DNA from: Arcobacteraceae bacterium
GTDB taxonomy: Bacteria; Campylobacterota; Campylobacteria; Campylobacterales; Arcobacteraceae
Reading direction: 5' to 3'
Assembly: GCA_028687375.1 (NCBI GenBank)
Contig: JAQUAG010000002.1
Coordinates: 62,001-126,000, forward strand
DNA length: 64,000 nt
Under the pieces are notes generated by a model. It did not search any database. It saw only the letters and a list, made by a program, of their open reading frames with translations, and was not told where the DNA came from. This document shows, one piece after another, positions 54,991-63,998 of this stretch. The first letter of the stretch is position 1. The number at the start of each line of letters is the position of its first letter. The position numbers and the translations under genes are program-made.

Positions 54991-56397
54991 TTATTCTTTT
55001 ACTCTTTTATTTTTAGGAAATATAATAGTAAAAATTGAACCAGCTAATTGTTCTTGATTTTTACAATCAATCGTTCCATCAAAATACTCTTTTATAATCT
55101 TCAAACAAAAAAACAATCCAAGCCCAGTCCCTTGGAATTGATGTTTTGTAGTAAAATATGGGTCAAATATTTTATTGATGATATCTTCACTAACACCACC
55201 TGCATTGTCTTTGAGAGTAATGTAGATATTTCCATCTTTCTCTTTTAAACTCAACTCAATCAATCTATCTTCTATATTATTTTTTATAAATGCTTCACTT
55301 GAATTGATTAAAAGATTTGAGATAACCTCCGTAAACTCTTTCTCATATCCATTTATTTTAATGCTTTCTAAATCTGATTTTATTTCTATTTGATTATTAT
55401 TTAATATATCTTTTGAATTTTTTAAAACATTATTTATCACTTCATCCAAAAAGAACTCTGTTTGCTCATTTGCATTTACAACAAAATCTCTAAAACGGTC
55501 AATTGTTGTTGAAAGATTATTAGCGTATTGAACTACTAAATTTGTTGTTCTTTCAAGTTCATCATCACTAACGATACCCATATCAACCCTTAACTTATAA
55601 CCAGTAATAACAGTTGTAATAAGACTTAGTGGTTGTCTCCAATGATGTGCGATATTTCCTATAAGTTCCCCAAGTGCTGTTGTTCTTTTTTGTTTTTGAA
55701 GTATCAAATCTAACTCTTTTGAAGTTTCATCATTGATTTGTTTTAAAATATTATTTTTACTTGCGACATATATCATTATCAAAACAATGAAAAAAAGTAT
55801 AGTTAAAACAATCATAAACAATTTATCTGTTTGTTCTATAACTTTATTAAGTTGATATTTTTTTGCCGAAATATCATAATAAATCTCAGAAGCACCAGCA
55901 AAAATACCATTTTTCATTATTGGAATATAAATCTCTGCTACATCTTTTTGAATCGTAACATTTTCTAAAGTGGTCTCTCCTGCATTAACAATTTTGTAGT
56001 AAGTTTCCCCTTTTTGAACATTATCATAAAAATAATTATGAGAATTTTTAGTTCCAATATCTTCATGTTTCGTAGAAAAAATAATATACCCATCTTTATC
56101 AAAAAGTTTTATTTTATTAATTGTGAAATCTTCCATAATATGCTCAAGTGCTATATCCATAACTTCACTTTGTTTTGTTACATCTTGATGCACTGAAATA
56201 TGTTTTCCAACTTTTGTAGATTCTTCAATTACATAGTTCATCATCGTATCTTGAAATCTTTCAAAAACATATTTGTGCAATATATAATGGGAGATTGTGA
56301 TAAATACAACCATCATAACAATAACCAAAAGATATACACCCTTACGAAATATATTTTTAACAATATCAACAAATCCAATTTTATGTTTTTTGTTCAC
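54991..56397 (-). CDS. Sensor histidine kinase with Cache-like sensor
   Basis: The 468-residue kinase has an N-terminal helix (about 20-40), a periplasmic sensor region at 42-190 that resembles a single Cache/dCache domain (IKLFDKDGYIIFSTK, ETYYKIVNAGETTLE), and a second helix (195-213). The HisKA-like motif is NIAHHWRQPLSL with phospho-acceptor H251 or H252, the N box SNLLINSSEAF, and DNAGG plus GTGLGLFFC in the ATPase. The HHWRQPL form is common in this phylum. No response regulator is adjacent. The start is GTG after AGGG. Confidence 0.9.
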   Translation of the reverse strand: MNKKHKIGFVDIVKNIFRKGVYLLVIVMMVVFITISHYILHKYVFERFQDTMMNYVIEESTKVGKHISVHQDVTKQSEVMDIALEHIMEDFTINKIKLFDKDGYIIFSTKHEDIGTKNSHNYFYDNVQKGETYYKIVNAGETTLENVTIQKDVAEIYIPIMKNGIFAGASEIYYDISAKKYQLNKVIEQTDKLFMIVLTILFFIVLIMIYVASKNNILKQINDETSKELDLILQKQKRTTALGELIGNIAHHWRQPLSLITTVITGYKLRVDMGIVSDDELERTTNLVVQYANNLSTTIDRFRDFVVNANEQTEFFLDEVINNVLKNSKDILNNNQIEIKSDLESIKINGYEKEFTEVISNLLINSSEAFIKNNIEDRLIELSLKEKDGNIYITLKDNAGGVSEDIINKIFDPYFTTKHQFQGTGLGLFFCLKIIKEYFDGTIDCKNQEQLAGSIFTIIFPKNKRVKE

Positions 56398-56566
56398 AAT
56401 TAATACCCTATAATATTTTATTATATTTTATAATCTCTTTTGTTATATCTTGATAAAAGTAATAAAAAAGTAATAAAATCTTTCTGACTTTGTGTAAATA
56501 AAACATACCATTCAAATAAAAGTTATTTTAATGTACAATGACAAAATATAGACAAATGGAGTAAAT

Positions 56567-57910
56567 ATGGCTTTTTATAAATCGTATGGCGCAGCTGGTG
56601 AAGTTACTGGTTCTTGCCATTTTTTGCAAATTGGGAAAACTAAAATATTGATTGATTGTGGGATGTTTCAAGGGGATGAAGAGGAGTTCAACAAAGAACC
56701 ATTTGATTTTAATCCAAAAGAGATAGACTACCTTATTGTCACTCACGCACACCTTGATCATATAGGTAGAATTCCGTTGCTAGTTAAAGAAGGATTTACT
56801 GGAAAAATTATCTCTACAAGAGCTACTTTTAGTATTACTCAACTGATGCTTAAAAATTCTGCTGGTATCTTAGAAACAAAAAAAGAGCCACTTTACACAA
56901 CAAAAGATGTAGATCCAGCTTTACATCTTTTTGGAACTTTTCTTGAACCGAATAAATCGCTTGAGTTAACAAAAAATATCAAAATTTCTTTTAAAAATGC
57001 TGGGCATATTTTGGGGGCAGTGAGTGTAAGAATCAAATTTTTTGATGAGGGGATTACTAAAACTGTGGTATTTTCAGGAGATATTGGTCAAAGTAAAAGA
57101 ATTATAACATCACCTGTAAAATATTGGAAAAAAGCAAATTATGTTTTTATTGAGTCAACTTATGGGCACTCAATCCACCAAAATCTCAATGTTTCTATCA
57201 AAGAGTTTAAAAAAGAGATTTTAGAAACTATTAAAAAAGGTGGAACAGTTGTTATCCCATCTTTTGCACTTGAAAGAACACAAGAGATACTTTTTCTTTT
57301 AAAACAACTAAGCCAAAAAGGGAAACTTCAAGATATTCCTGTTTATCTTGATTCACCACTTGCTATTAATGTAACAAAAACTTTTAAAAACTACCCAAAA
57401 CTTTTTAACAATAAAGTTACGAAAATGATAAAAGCAAACGAAGATCCTTTTGATTTTGTAGAACTCATACAAACATACACCAAAGAAAGCTCTCAAAAAA
57501 TAGAATCTCATAAAGGAGCTAAAATAATCATAGCAGGAAGTGGTATGTGTCAAGGTGGAAGAGTAAGCTATCATCTAATAAAATACCTTCAAGACAAGAA
57601 AAATTTAGTTCTTTTTGTTGGTTTTCAAGTTCATAGTACCACAGGAAGTCAAATTTTGAATGCTAAACATGAAGCTCATATTCTTGGAATGAAAATACCT
57701 GTTCAAGCAAAAATAAGCTCAGTTTCTGGTTTTTCAGCCCATGCTGACCAACATGAACTTTTAGAGTGGCTCAACCATATTAAAGATGTAAATTGTGTCT
57801 ATTTAGTTCACGGAGATATTCCACAACTTAAAGTCTTAAAAGAAAAGGTGAAAACAAAACTTCAAGATAAAGTGCATATTGTAAAAATGCATGAACAAAT
57901 TCATCTTTAG
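56567..57910 (+). CDS. Metallo-beta-lactamase/beta-CASP RNase-type hydrolase
   Basis: The 447-residue protein belongs to the CPSF73/beta-CASP group. The zinc motif is THAHLDHIGR, with further ligands in NAGHILG and VFSGDIG, and there is a C-terminal RNA-specificity motif (SGFSAHADQHEL, YLVHGD). These enzymes cut or trim RNA; whether this one is an endo- or exonuclease is not visible. GGAG precedes the ATG. A possible -10 TACAAT sits at 56534-56539. It diverges from the histidine kinase by about 170 bases, with no other gene between them. Confidence 0.9.
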   Translation: MAFYKSYGAAGEVTGSCHFLQIGKTKILIDCGMFQGDEEEFNKEPFDFNPKEIDYLIVTHAHLDHIGRIPLLVKEGFTGKIISTRATFSITQLMLKNSAGILETKKEPLYTTKDVDPALHLFGTFLEPNKSLELTKNIKISFKNAGHILGAVSVRIKFFDEGITKTVVFSGDIGQSKRIITSPVKYWKKANYVFIESTYGHSIHQNLNVSIKEFKKEILETIKKGGTVVIPSFALERTQEILFLLKQLSQKGKLQDIPVYLDSPLAINVTKTFKNYPKLFNNKVTKMIKANEDPFDFVELIQTYTKESSQKIESHKGAKIIIAGSGMCQGGRVSYHLIKYLQDKKNLVLFVGFQVHSTTGSQILNAKHEAHILGMKIPVQAKISSVSGFSAHADQHELLEWLNHIKDVNCVYLVHGDIPQLKVLKEKVKTKLQDKVHIVKMHEQIHL

Positions 57911-57918
57911 GAATGGTT

Positions 57919-58575
57919 ATGTATTCATTAGAACAAGAGTTTCTAGATAATAAAAACAAAGAGAAAGATACTTGGCGACTTTTTAGGATACTAGCTGAGT
58001 TTACAGAAGTATTTGATCATCTAAGTACCCTACCTCCTGCTGTGTCAATTTTTGGAAGTGCAAGAACAAAAACAGACGATAAATACTATGAAATAGCTTA
58101 CGAGATAGCAAAACAACTCTCCGATGATGGTTATGCGATTATCACAGGTGGCGGTGGTGGAATAATGGAAGCAGCCAATAAAGGTGGAGGGAAATTTTCT
58201 GTAGGGCTGAATATTCAACTGCCAAACGAACAAATTACAAATCCCTTTGTCAAAATCTCACTCCATTTTAAATACTTTTTTATACGAAAAGTGAGCTTTA
58301 TGAAATACTCTGTTGGATTTATAGTGATGCCTGGTGGATTTGGTACTTTAGATGAACTCTCAGAAGCTTTATGTTTAGTCCAAACAAAAACAATTGGGAA
58401 TTTTCCAATCGTCCTTTTTGGAACAAAATTTTTCAAACCTTTGGAAGAATTTTTTAAAAAAATGTTAGAACATCACTATATCGAAAAAGAAGATATGAAT
58501 AACTACCTTATCACCGATTCAATTCCTGAAGCTTTGGAATATATCAAACGGTGTAGGTTTGATGCTCAAATGTAA
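57919..58575 (+). CDS. LOG family Rossmann-fold protein (nucleoside 5'-monophosphate phosphoribohydrolase-like)
   Basis: The 218-residue protein has the TIGR00730/LOG motif PGGFGTLDELSE and an upstream glycine-rich loop TGGGGGIMEAANKG. LOG enzymes split cytokinin- or AMP-type nucleotides to base plus ribose 5-phosphate; in bacteria they are also annotated as lysine decarboxylase-like by mistake. I start at the ATG giving MYSLEQEF because AGGA then lies 6 bases upstream. It follows the beta-CASP gene by about 8 bases, hinting at a shared nucleotide/RNA role. Confidence 0.88.
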   Translation: MYSLEQEFLDNKNKEKDTWRLFRILAEFTEVFDHLSTLPPAVSIFGSARTKTDDKYYEIAYEIAKQLSDDGYAIITGGGGGIMEAANKGGGKFSVGLNIQLPNEQITNPFVKISLHFKYFFIRKVSFMKYSVGFIVMPGGFGTLDELSEALCLVQTKTIGNFPIVLFGTKFFKPLEEFFKKMLEHHYIEKEDMNNYLITDSIPEALEYIKRCRFDAQM

Positions 58576-58584
58576 GGGGTATCC

Positions 58585-59217
58585 CTAAAGTTTTAGTATC
58601 TCAAAAAAGACCATTATCCCGATAAAGATAATAATACTTGAAGAGAATATTTGTATCGTTCTAGTGTATTTTTGAAGATTTATTAAGATTTCACTTGTGA
58701 TTTTAAAAATAAAAAAATAAAAAAATAAAAATGGGACAATTACCACTCCAAGCCCAAAAGAGATACCTAAAAAAATTGAAGTAACAAAAGAGGAAGCCAC
58801 TGCACTTGTAGCTATAAGTGTAGAAAGTGGCAAACAAAATGAAAAAGAGCTAAAAAAGCCAATTCCAAAATAACCATATTTTAAAGATGAATGACAATTT
58901 GAAGCACAAGTATTTGAACTACTTAGTGAGCGATACAACAAAAATATTCCTAAGAAAAGTAAAAATATTCCAGCAATTTTTGAAAAATAAATAGGTGTTA
59001 AAAGTGTTTTAAAAACGCTTCCACCAAAAAATGAGATTGTTCCTATAAAAGTATAGGCTAGAATTTTCCCTCCAAAATATTGAAATAAAATCGCTACACT
59101 TTTATTTTTTTCTTCACTATTTGCTAAAAGTATCGGAGTCATCACAGGGAGACAACTTATCGCACACGATGTTGCCCCTAGTTGTAATCCCATAAAAAAG
59201 ATAGCTAAAAACAACAT
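58585..59217 (-). CDS. DsbD/TauE-SafE-type membrane protein
   Basis: The 210-residue protein has six hydrophobic helices and conserved cysteines (SCAISC near the start; CASNC in the middle). It has the general layout of TauE/SafE and CcdA/DsbD-like transmembrane proteins, which export anions or pass electrons across the membrane. It is the last gene of the operon and overlaps the activator by one base (TAATG). The cysteines suggest thiol electron relay or metal handling; the substrate is unknown. It converges with the LOG gene, with a weak AGGG/CCCT hairpin between them. Confidence 0.8.
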   Translation of the reverse strand: MLFLAIFFMGLQLGATSCAISCLPVMTPILLANSEEKNKSVAILFQYFGGKILAYTFIGTISFFGGSVFKTLLTPIYFSKIAGIFLLFLGIFLLYRSLSSSNTCASNCHSSLKYGYFGIGFFSSFSFCLPLSTLIATSAVASSFVTSIFLGISFGLGVVIVPFLFFYFFIFKITSEILINLQKYTRTIQIFSSSIIIFIGIMVFFEILKL

Positions 59218-60020
59218 TATCTATTTTCATAATTGTACGAATCTACACCCATAAGTGCCGCTCCATAGGAAGTGGTGATTTGTGGAAACTCTGGAATAAA
59301 AATTTTATGTCCTAATTCATTTTCGATTGCACTTACAAGTCCACCATTAAGTGCTGGTCCTCCATCAAAATAGATTCCCTCTTTTACACCAACTCGTTTT
59401 ACTAACTTCACGATTCTTTTTGCTATCGAATAATGGACTCCGCACACAATATCTGCAACACTATGATTATTTCCCAAAAGTCCAATGATTTCAGATTCGG
59501 CAAAAACAGCACAAGTACTACTTACTGATAAAGGCGTACCTTCCGCTTTAAAGTGATAATCTGAAAGTTCATCCACCCCAATCTCAAGTTTCAGTGCAAC
59601 TACATCCAAAAACTTTCCAGTTCCAGCAGCACATCTATCGTTCATCGCAAAATTTGTGACATTCCCCTCAATATCAAGGGAAATTGCTTTGCTATCTTGT
59701 CCCCCGATATTGATAATAGTTTTTATCTCTCCAAACTCTTTTGCTGCAGCCCTTGCACCTATCGCATTAGCAGTTATTTCGCTAATATTTTCATCTGCTT
59801 CTTTATACAATTTTCGTCCATATCCAGTTGATACGGTATAGACTACATCAGAAGCTTGGATATTTAACTCTTTTAAAAGTAAATCAAGTGTTTCTTGGGC
59901 ATATTTATAAAACATACTTCCACTAGCACTTATTTTTTGTCCAACTAAATTTTTATTTTCATCTGCAACTGATATTTTTATAGCAGTTGAACCTATATCT
60001 ATCCCTACAAAGTATTTCAT
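59217..60020 (-). CDS. ATP-dependent activator of a double-cubane/2-hydroxyacyl-CoA dehydratase-type enzyme
   Basis: The 267-residue protein belongs to the BadF/BadG/HgdC ASKHA ATPases. The N-terminal nucleotide motif is IDIGSTAIK. GGQDSK and DGGPALNGG follow. Two Cys for the homodimer-bridging 4Fe-4S cluster are C130 (NDRCAAGTGKFLD) and C170 (SSTCAVFAESE). Such proteins use ATP hydrolysis to drive a low-potential electron into the partner enzyme. The ATG overlaps the stop of the partner gene (ATGA) with GGAG just upstream, so stoichiometric translation is likely. Confidence 0.92.
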   Translation of the reverse strand: MKYFVGIDIGSTAIKISVADENKNLVGQKISASGSMFYKYAQETLDLLLKELNIQASDVVYTVSTGYGRKLYKEADENISEITANAIGARAAAKEFGEIKTIINIGGQDSKAISLDIEGNVTNFAMNDRCAAGTGKFLDVVALKLEIGVDELSDYHFKAEGTPLSVSSTCAVFAESEIIGLLGNNHSVADIVCGVHYSIAKRIVKLVKRVGVKEGIYFDGGPALNGGLVSAIENELGHKIFIPEFPQITTSYGAALMGVDSYNYENR

Positions 60021-61297
60021 TTTTTATTTCTCCGTCTTGTTTTAAGCGATTCTACAAAAGCTTCAATTCTCGTGCTTAATTGTCCACCTTGGCTAGGACT
60101 ATAATCGCTTTCAAGATAAAGGATAGGAATCCCCTCTTTCTCCATAGCCTCCAATACACTTCTTTGTTCCATCTCATACACAGTGCATCCTGCAAAGGCT
60201 TGATAGACAACACCATCAGCTTTATAGGCTCTAACTAACTGAATAACTCTTCTAATACGGTCATCATTTTTTGTAAAGATTGGGCAAGTACAAGCTTTAA
60301 GATATTTATCTGAAATTGAATCTATCATATCGTACAAATTCCACTCATCAACCGCTACCATATCATTAAACATTCTATTTGAACTACAAGTTTCATCAGC
60401 TACGATGATGGCATCAGATTCTTCAATTAGTTGAGGAATTTTATAGTTTGGGAAAATAGGAGGTGAACCTGTATACACTATCCTTGGACTTATTTTGTTT
60501 GCTGCATTTATTTTTTCTTTTACTCGCAAATCTAACTCTTTAAGTAAATTTTCCATAGCATTTATCCAATTATCTATCTTATCAAAGAAAAAAGCATTGG
60601 TTACTAAAAATACATCTATTCCCAAAATTGGTACATTATCTAGCTTTCTAAAATCACTCAGTTTATGATAAAGTGATTGGGCATAACCTATCTTTTTGAT
60701 AGATGCTTCAAGATTTGAACGGTTCAGTTTTTTACCTTGAAATTTTGAAAGTTCAACAGCAAATTGTTTAACACTTCTTCTCCAATATTCACGACTCGCT
60801 TCACTCTCTTTAGTTCTAGGAAAATCTACATCAAAGATTTTGTATCCAAAACTTTCAATTGTAGCCCCCGCTTTTGTTTTTTGGTCACATGTAGTAGGGG
60901 AAAATACTATATCAGGCTTATCACTAAAGTTTCCACTAGCAAAATGCCCAACTGTCGCTTTGACAAGGGGACAAGCTTTTTGAGGGAGTAAATCACTTCC
61001 TATCTCATCATCTGTATAAAAACCATTGCAAAGTCGAATGGGCACACCATCAAGTGCATAGATAATCTCACTAGGGATTTGGATACACATCGTTCCTATT
61101 TTCGTTTTATCATCGTGAAGTGATTTTTGATGACAATGAACATCTTCAAAAAGTTTATAAAAATACTCCATCGACTGAATTGGTGACTTAAAATCTTCCC
61201 TTAGAGTATTTAAAAGCTTTATCGCTTCCATTGCTTTATGGCGATTTTGCTTTTCTTTTGGAGTTTCAATTGTGTGATTTTCTTTATTTTGGTTCAT
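60017..61297 (-). CDS. Double-cubane-cluster-type reductase (2-hydroxyacyl-CoA dehydratase family)
   Basis: The 426-residue protein belongs to the HgdB/FldB family. A single enzyme gene paired with one activator, rather than two dehydratase subunits plus a CoA-transferase, matches double-cubane-cluster reductases (YjiM-like), which reduce small molecules such as hydrazine or acetylene in vitro. Nine Cys are present: C55, C71 (GTMCIQIP), C90, C109 (KACPLVK), C137 (TTCDQKT), C304 (ETCSSNRMF), C336, C338 (KACTCP) and C371 (AGCTVYEMEQ). It is cytoplasmic. The overlap with the NapH-like gene (14 bases) shows coupling. The natural substrate is unknown. Confidence 0.88.
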   Translation of the reverse strand: MNQNKENHTIETPKEKQNRHKAMEAIKLLNTLREDFKSPIQSMEYFYKLFEDVHCHQKSLHDDKTKIGTMCIQIPSEIIYALDGVPIRLCNGFYTDDEIGSDLLPQKACPLVKATVGHFASGNFSDKPDIVFSPTTCDQKTKAGATIESFGYKIFDVDFPRTKESEASREYWRRSVKQFAVELSKFQGKKLNRSNLEASIKKIGYAQSLYHKLSDFRKLDNVPILGIDVFLVTNAFFFDKIDNWINAMENLLKELDLRVKEKINAANKISPRIVYTGSPPIFPNYKIPQLIEESDAIIVADETCSSNRMFNDMVAVDEWNLYDMIDSISDKYLKACTCPIFTKNDDRIRRVIQLVRAYKADGVVYQAFAGCTVYEMEQRSVLEAMEKEGIPILYLESDYSPSQGGQLSTRIEAFVESLKTRRRNKK

Positions 61298-62288
61298 TCA
61301 TTTCCCCTTTTTTATCCATCGCCATTCGCACCAAGAACCCTTCTTTTGTAGATTCAAAAATAGTAACACCTGCAAAATTTGCTTCCAAACATCCATCTTC
61401 AGGACAAGCTGCTACGCATTTTAAACACAAAGTACAATCTTCGGTAACAAGATTTTTATTTTTTACATCATCAGCAATTTCTAAGATATCCATATCACAA
61501 GCATTATAGCAATCACCACATTTTGTACATTTACTTCCATCTTTATAAAGCTTTAAAAGTGCTGGTTTTGAGAAAATATACTGTAAAGCTGCCATTGGGC
61601 AAAAATAACAAAAAAATCTTTTTTTTACAAAACTACCAACTAAGAAGAGTGCGACAATCATCATCCCTAAGGTTGTCATTACCATGTCTGTTTTTGAATC
61701 AAAACTAATATAAAATTGTGTAAAGTCACCTGTAAAAGCAGGTATTAACATTCTCCCTGGACAAATATCACAAAATGGCATAGCTAATCCATTTGGTAAT
61801 TTTGGAAGTCCCAAAAAAGAATTTGCTATCAACAGGGGAATAATTAAAAGTAAAACCAATAAAATCCATTTAACAGATTTTATACCATTTCTATTTGACC
61901 AATCATATTGAGAAAATCTAATTTTAAATTTTTCTCTCAAACTTGTAATCCAATCTTGCATCGTACCAAGTGGGCAAATAAATCCACACCAAGCTTTATT
62001 TAGTAACCAAAACCAAACAATAAACATCCCTAAAGAGATTAAAAAAGCATATCCTGCAAATCCTAGAAAAGTCTCCCAAGAAAATTTTAAATCGTGTTGT
62101 AACATTCCAACATAACATTTTCCACCCGTAAAATCACCATTATACACACAAGCAAAAGTGGGTAATTTATTTCCTAAATCAAAGCCTATATATCCACCAT
62201 ATACGATAAATAAAAAAGCAACTATTTGAAACCAAAAACGAAATCGTATTAGGTTCATATTATTTATTTTTCTTTTTAAATTGAGCAA
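61284..62288 (-). CDS. NapH/NosR-like membrane Fe-S protein
   Basis: The 334-residue protein has five to six membrane helices and the CGFICPLG and CYFCP cysteine motifs of the NapH/NosR/MauN/CcoG group. A cytoplasmic 2x[4Fe-4S] ferredoxin domain follows (CTKCGDCYNAC, CTLCLKCVAAC). Such proteins take electrons from quinols, sometimes with an additional flavoprotein. It could feed low-potential electrons to the activator/reductase pair downstream. The start is TTG with AAGGGG 5 bases upstream; the later Met (MNLIRFR) lacks a ribosome site. Confidence 0.9.
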   Translation of the reverse strand: MLNLKRKINNMNLIRFRFWFQIVAFLFIVYGGYIGFDLGNKLPTFACVYNGDFTGGKCYVGMLQHDLKFSWETFLGFAGYAFLISLGMFIVWFWLLNKAWCGFICPLGTMQDWITSLREKFKIRFSQYDWSNRNGIKSVKWILLVLLLIIPLLIANSFLGLPKLPNGLAMPFCDICPGRMLIPAFTGDFTQFYISFDSKTDMVMTTLGMMIVALFLVGSFVKKRFFCYFCPMAALQYIFSKPALLKLYKDGSKCTKCGDCYNACDMDILEIADDVKNKNLVTEDCTLCLKCVAACPEDGCLEANFAGVTIFESTKEGFLVRMAMDKKGEMNEPK

Positions 62289-62297
62289 TTTTTCCCC

Positions 62298-63998
62298 TTA
62301 AAACAGATAGTTGATACCAAATAGGTAAGTTCGTCCAGCAGATGGATATCCTATATGTACTTCATAAGCTTTATCCAATAGATTTTCTATTTCCGTATAA
62401 AACTTCATATTTTTATATTTATATTCTATCTTGGAATTAGCTAAAAAATATCCTTGTAATACTTCTGTATTTGCACTATTATTAAAGCTATCACTTACAT
62501 AGTATCCACCTAAATTGGCTTTAAAGTTTTGATACACAGCATAGATATCTGATTGAAATTTTTGTTTTGGTTTCGCAGGTAAATAAAGCCCAGTATCATC
62601 ATTTTTAAATATCAGATAAAGGTAAGAAGCATCTATCTTAAAAATCTCATTTATTTTCCAATCAAGACTTGTTTCAAAACCTTTTCGTGTACTTGAAGTT
62701 ACATTTTCATAACCATAAACACCATTTGCATCATATGAACCGCTTATTCCATCATCTATTTTGCTATAAAATATATTACCATTAAGATTAAAATCATCAT
62801 TTATTTTAGAAGACAACCCTGCTTGATAATTTGTGGTTGATTCCATTTCTAAATTTGGATTACCTTTAACGGTACTACTTTCATAATATCTTTGTTTAAA
62901 AGTTGGTGTTTTCGATGACTGAGTAATTTTAAAATTGTATTTTGTATCATTTAGATTATAACTCACGCCCAGTTCTGGATTTACCGAATTACCAAATGTA
63001 GAATGATTATTGAGTCTCATTCCTAAGTTGTACCCAAGATTGTTGTATTCAAATTGTTTCATTCCATACAAACCAATTAAATCTTCACTATGACTTCCTG
63101 AATTTGTAGCTTCTGCTGAACGATTTTCTCCATTTACACCAAGAACTGCTTTCCCAAAAATAGCCATATCCCCACTATATTTTAAGTCGCTTCCATAAGT
63201 AACTGTTTTTAAAAAAGTATCAAGATTTACATCTGGATTTGTATTCAAATCATCGTTTCTACTTGTGTATAATCTCCCTTCAAAACCATTATTTTTGAGC
63301 AACATTGATGTTCCAAATGATTCTTTTTCGTATCTTGCATTTGGAGTGGGACTAGTTATTTTTCCAGTAACTCCACCTTGGTCACTCAAATAATTTGAAG
63401 TTAGACTAAAATCATATTCTTTTGCTAGTAATGTATTAAAATCAAGTTTTGCAGAATTTATCTCACTATCACCATTCAGTCTATGACCATCTGTTTTATC
63501 ATGATTTACATCAAATGCCAAACCAAAACCATCAAAAGTTTTTCCAATATTTAAGCCAACTTTTTCAGTATTTAAAGAACCTTTTGCGATGTTGATTTTA
63601 TTTACATAAGATTTATTTGTTTTTTTTGAAGTGATGACTATCACCCCTCCACTTGTATTATCTCCATAAAGTGCAGCACCAGAACCTTTGATAATCTCTA
63701 TTTTTTCCAAATTTTCAGTTGATATTCCACCTAAACTCGCTGTTCCAGTTAAAGAATCAGTAAGTGGTCTTCCATCAAAAAGGACTAAAACTTCATTTGT
63801 AGTTGAACCTTGAAGACTAATAAAACTATCACTTGCTTTGATGCCAGGGAGTTTATTGAGTAAATCGACTAACATTTGAGTATTTAAACTTCGTATCTCT
63901 TTAGATGAAATAATCGTTGAACCATTATCTATTCCACTATCAGCATTAAGAAGTGTTGCTAAAAATAACGAAAGAAGAATTTTTTTATTTTTCGTCAA
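62298..63998 (-). CDS. TonB-dependent outer-membrane receptor (5' end near window edge)
   Basis: The frame encodes 566 residues with a signal peptide (KKILLSLFLATLLNA), a plug domain at about 25-130 (SLQGSTTNEVLVLFDGRPLT, IEIIKGSGAALYGDNTSGGV) and a 22-strand-type barrel ending in aromatic YLFGINYLF. The frame opens with TTG at the very edge of the window, so the real start could lie just outside; the signal peptide looks complete. The length is on the short side, as for BtuB- or FecA-like receptors without an N-terminal signalling domain. It heads the operon and probably imports the ligand of the downstream system; vitamin B12 or a metal chelate are possibilities, not shown. Confidence 0.88.
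   Translation of the reverse strand: MTKNKKILLSLFLATLLNADSGIDNGSTIISSKEIRSLNTQMLVDLLNKLPGIKASDSFISLQGSTTNEVLVLFDGRPLTDSLTGTASLGGISTENLEKIEIIKGSGAALYGDNTSGGVIVITSKKTNKSYVNKINIAKGSLNTEKVGLNIGKTFDGFGLAFDVNHDKTDGHRLNGDSEINSAKLDFNTLLAKEYDFSLTSNYLSDQGGVTGKITSPTPNARYEKESFGTSMLLKNNGFEGRLYTSRNDDLNTNPDVNLDTFLKTVTYGSDLKYSGDMAIFGKAVLGVNGENRSAEATNSGSHSEDLIGLYGMKQFEYNNLGYNLGMRLNNHSTFGNSVNPELGVSYNLNDTKYNFKITQSSKTPTFKQRYYESSTVKGNPNLEMESTTNYQAGLSSKINDDFNLNGNIFYSKIDDGISGSYDANGVYGYENVTSSTRKGFETSLDWKINEIFKIDASYLYLIFKNDDTGLYLPAKPKQKFQSDIYAVYQNFKANLGGYYVSDSFNNSANTEVLQGYFLANSKIEYKYKNMKFYTEIENLLDKAYEVHIGYPSAGRTYLFGINYLF

Noticed and set aside
58575-58600. Terminator between the LOG and DsbD/TauE-like genes
   Set aside because: The AGGG/CCCT stem is only four base pairs and has no T-tract on either strand.
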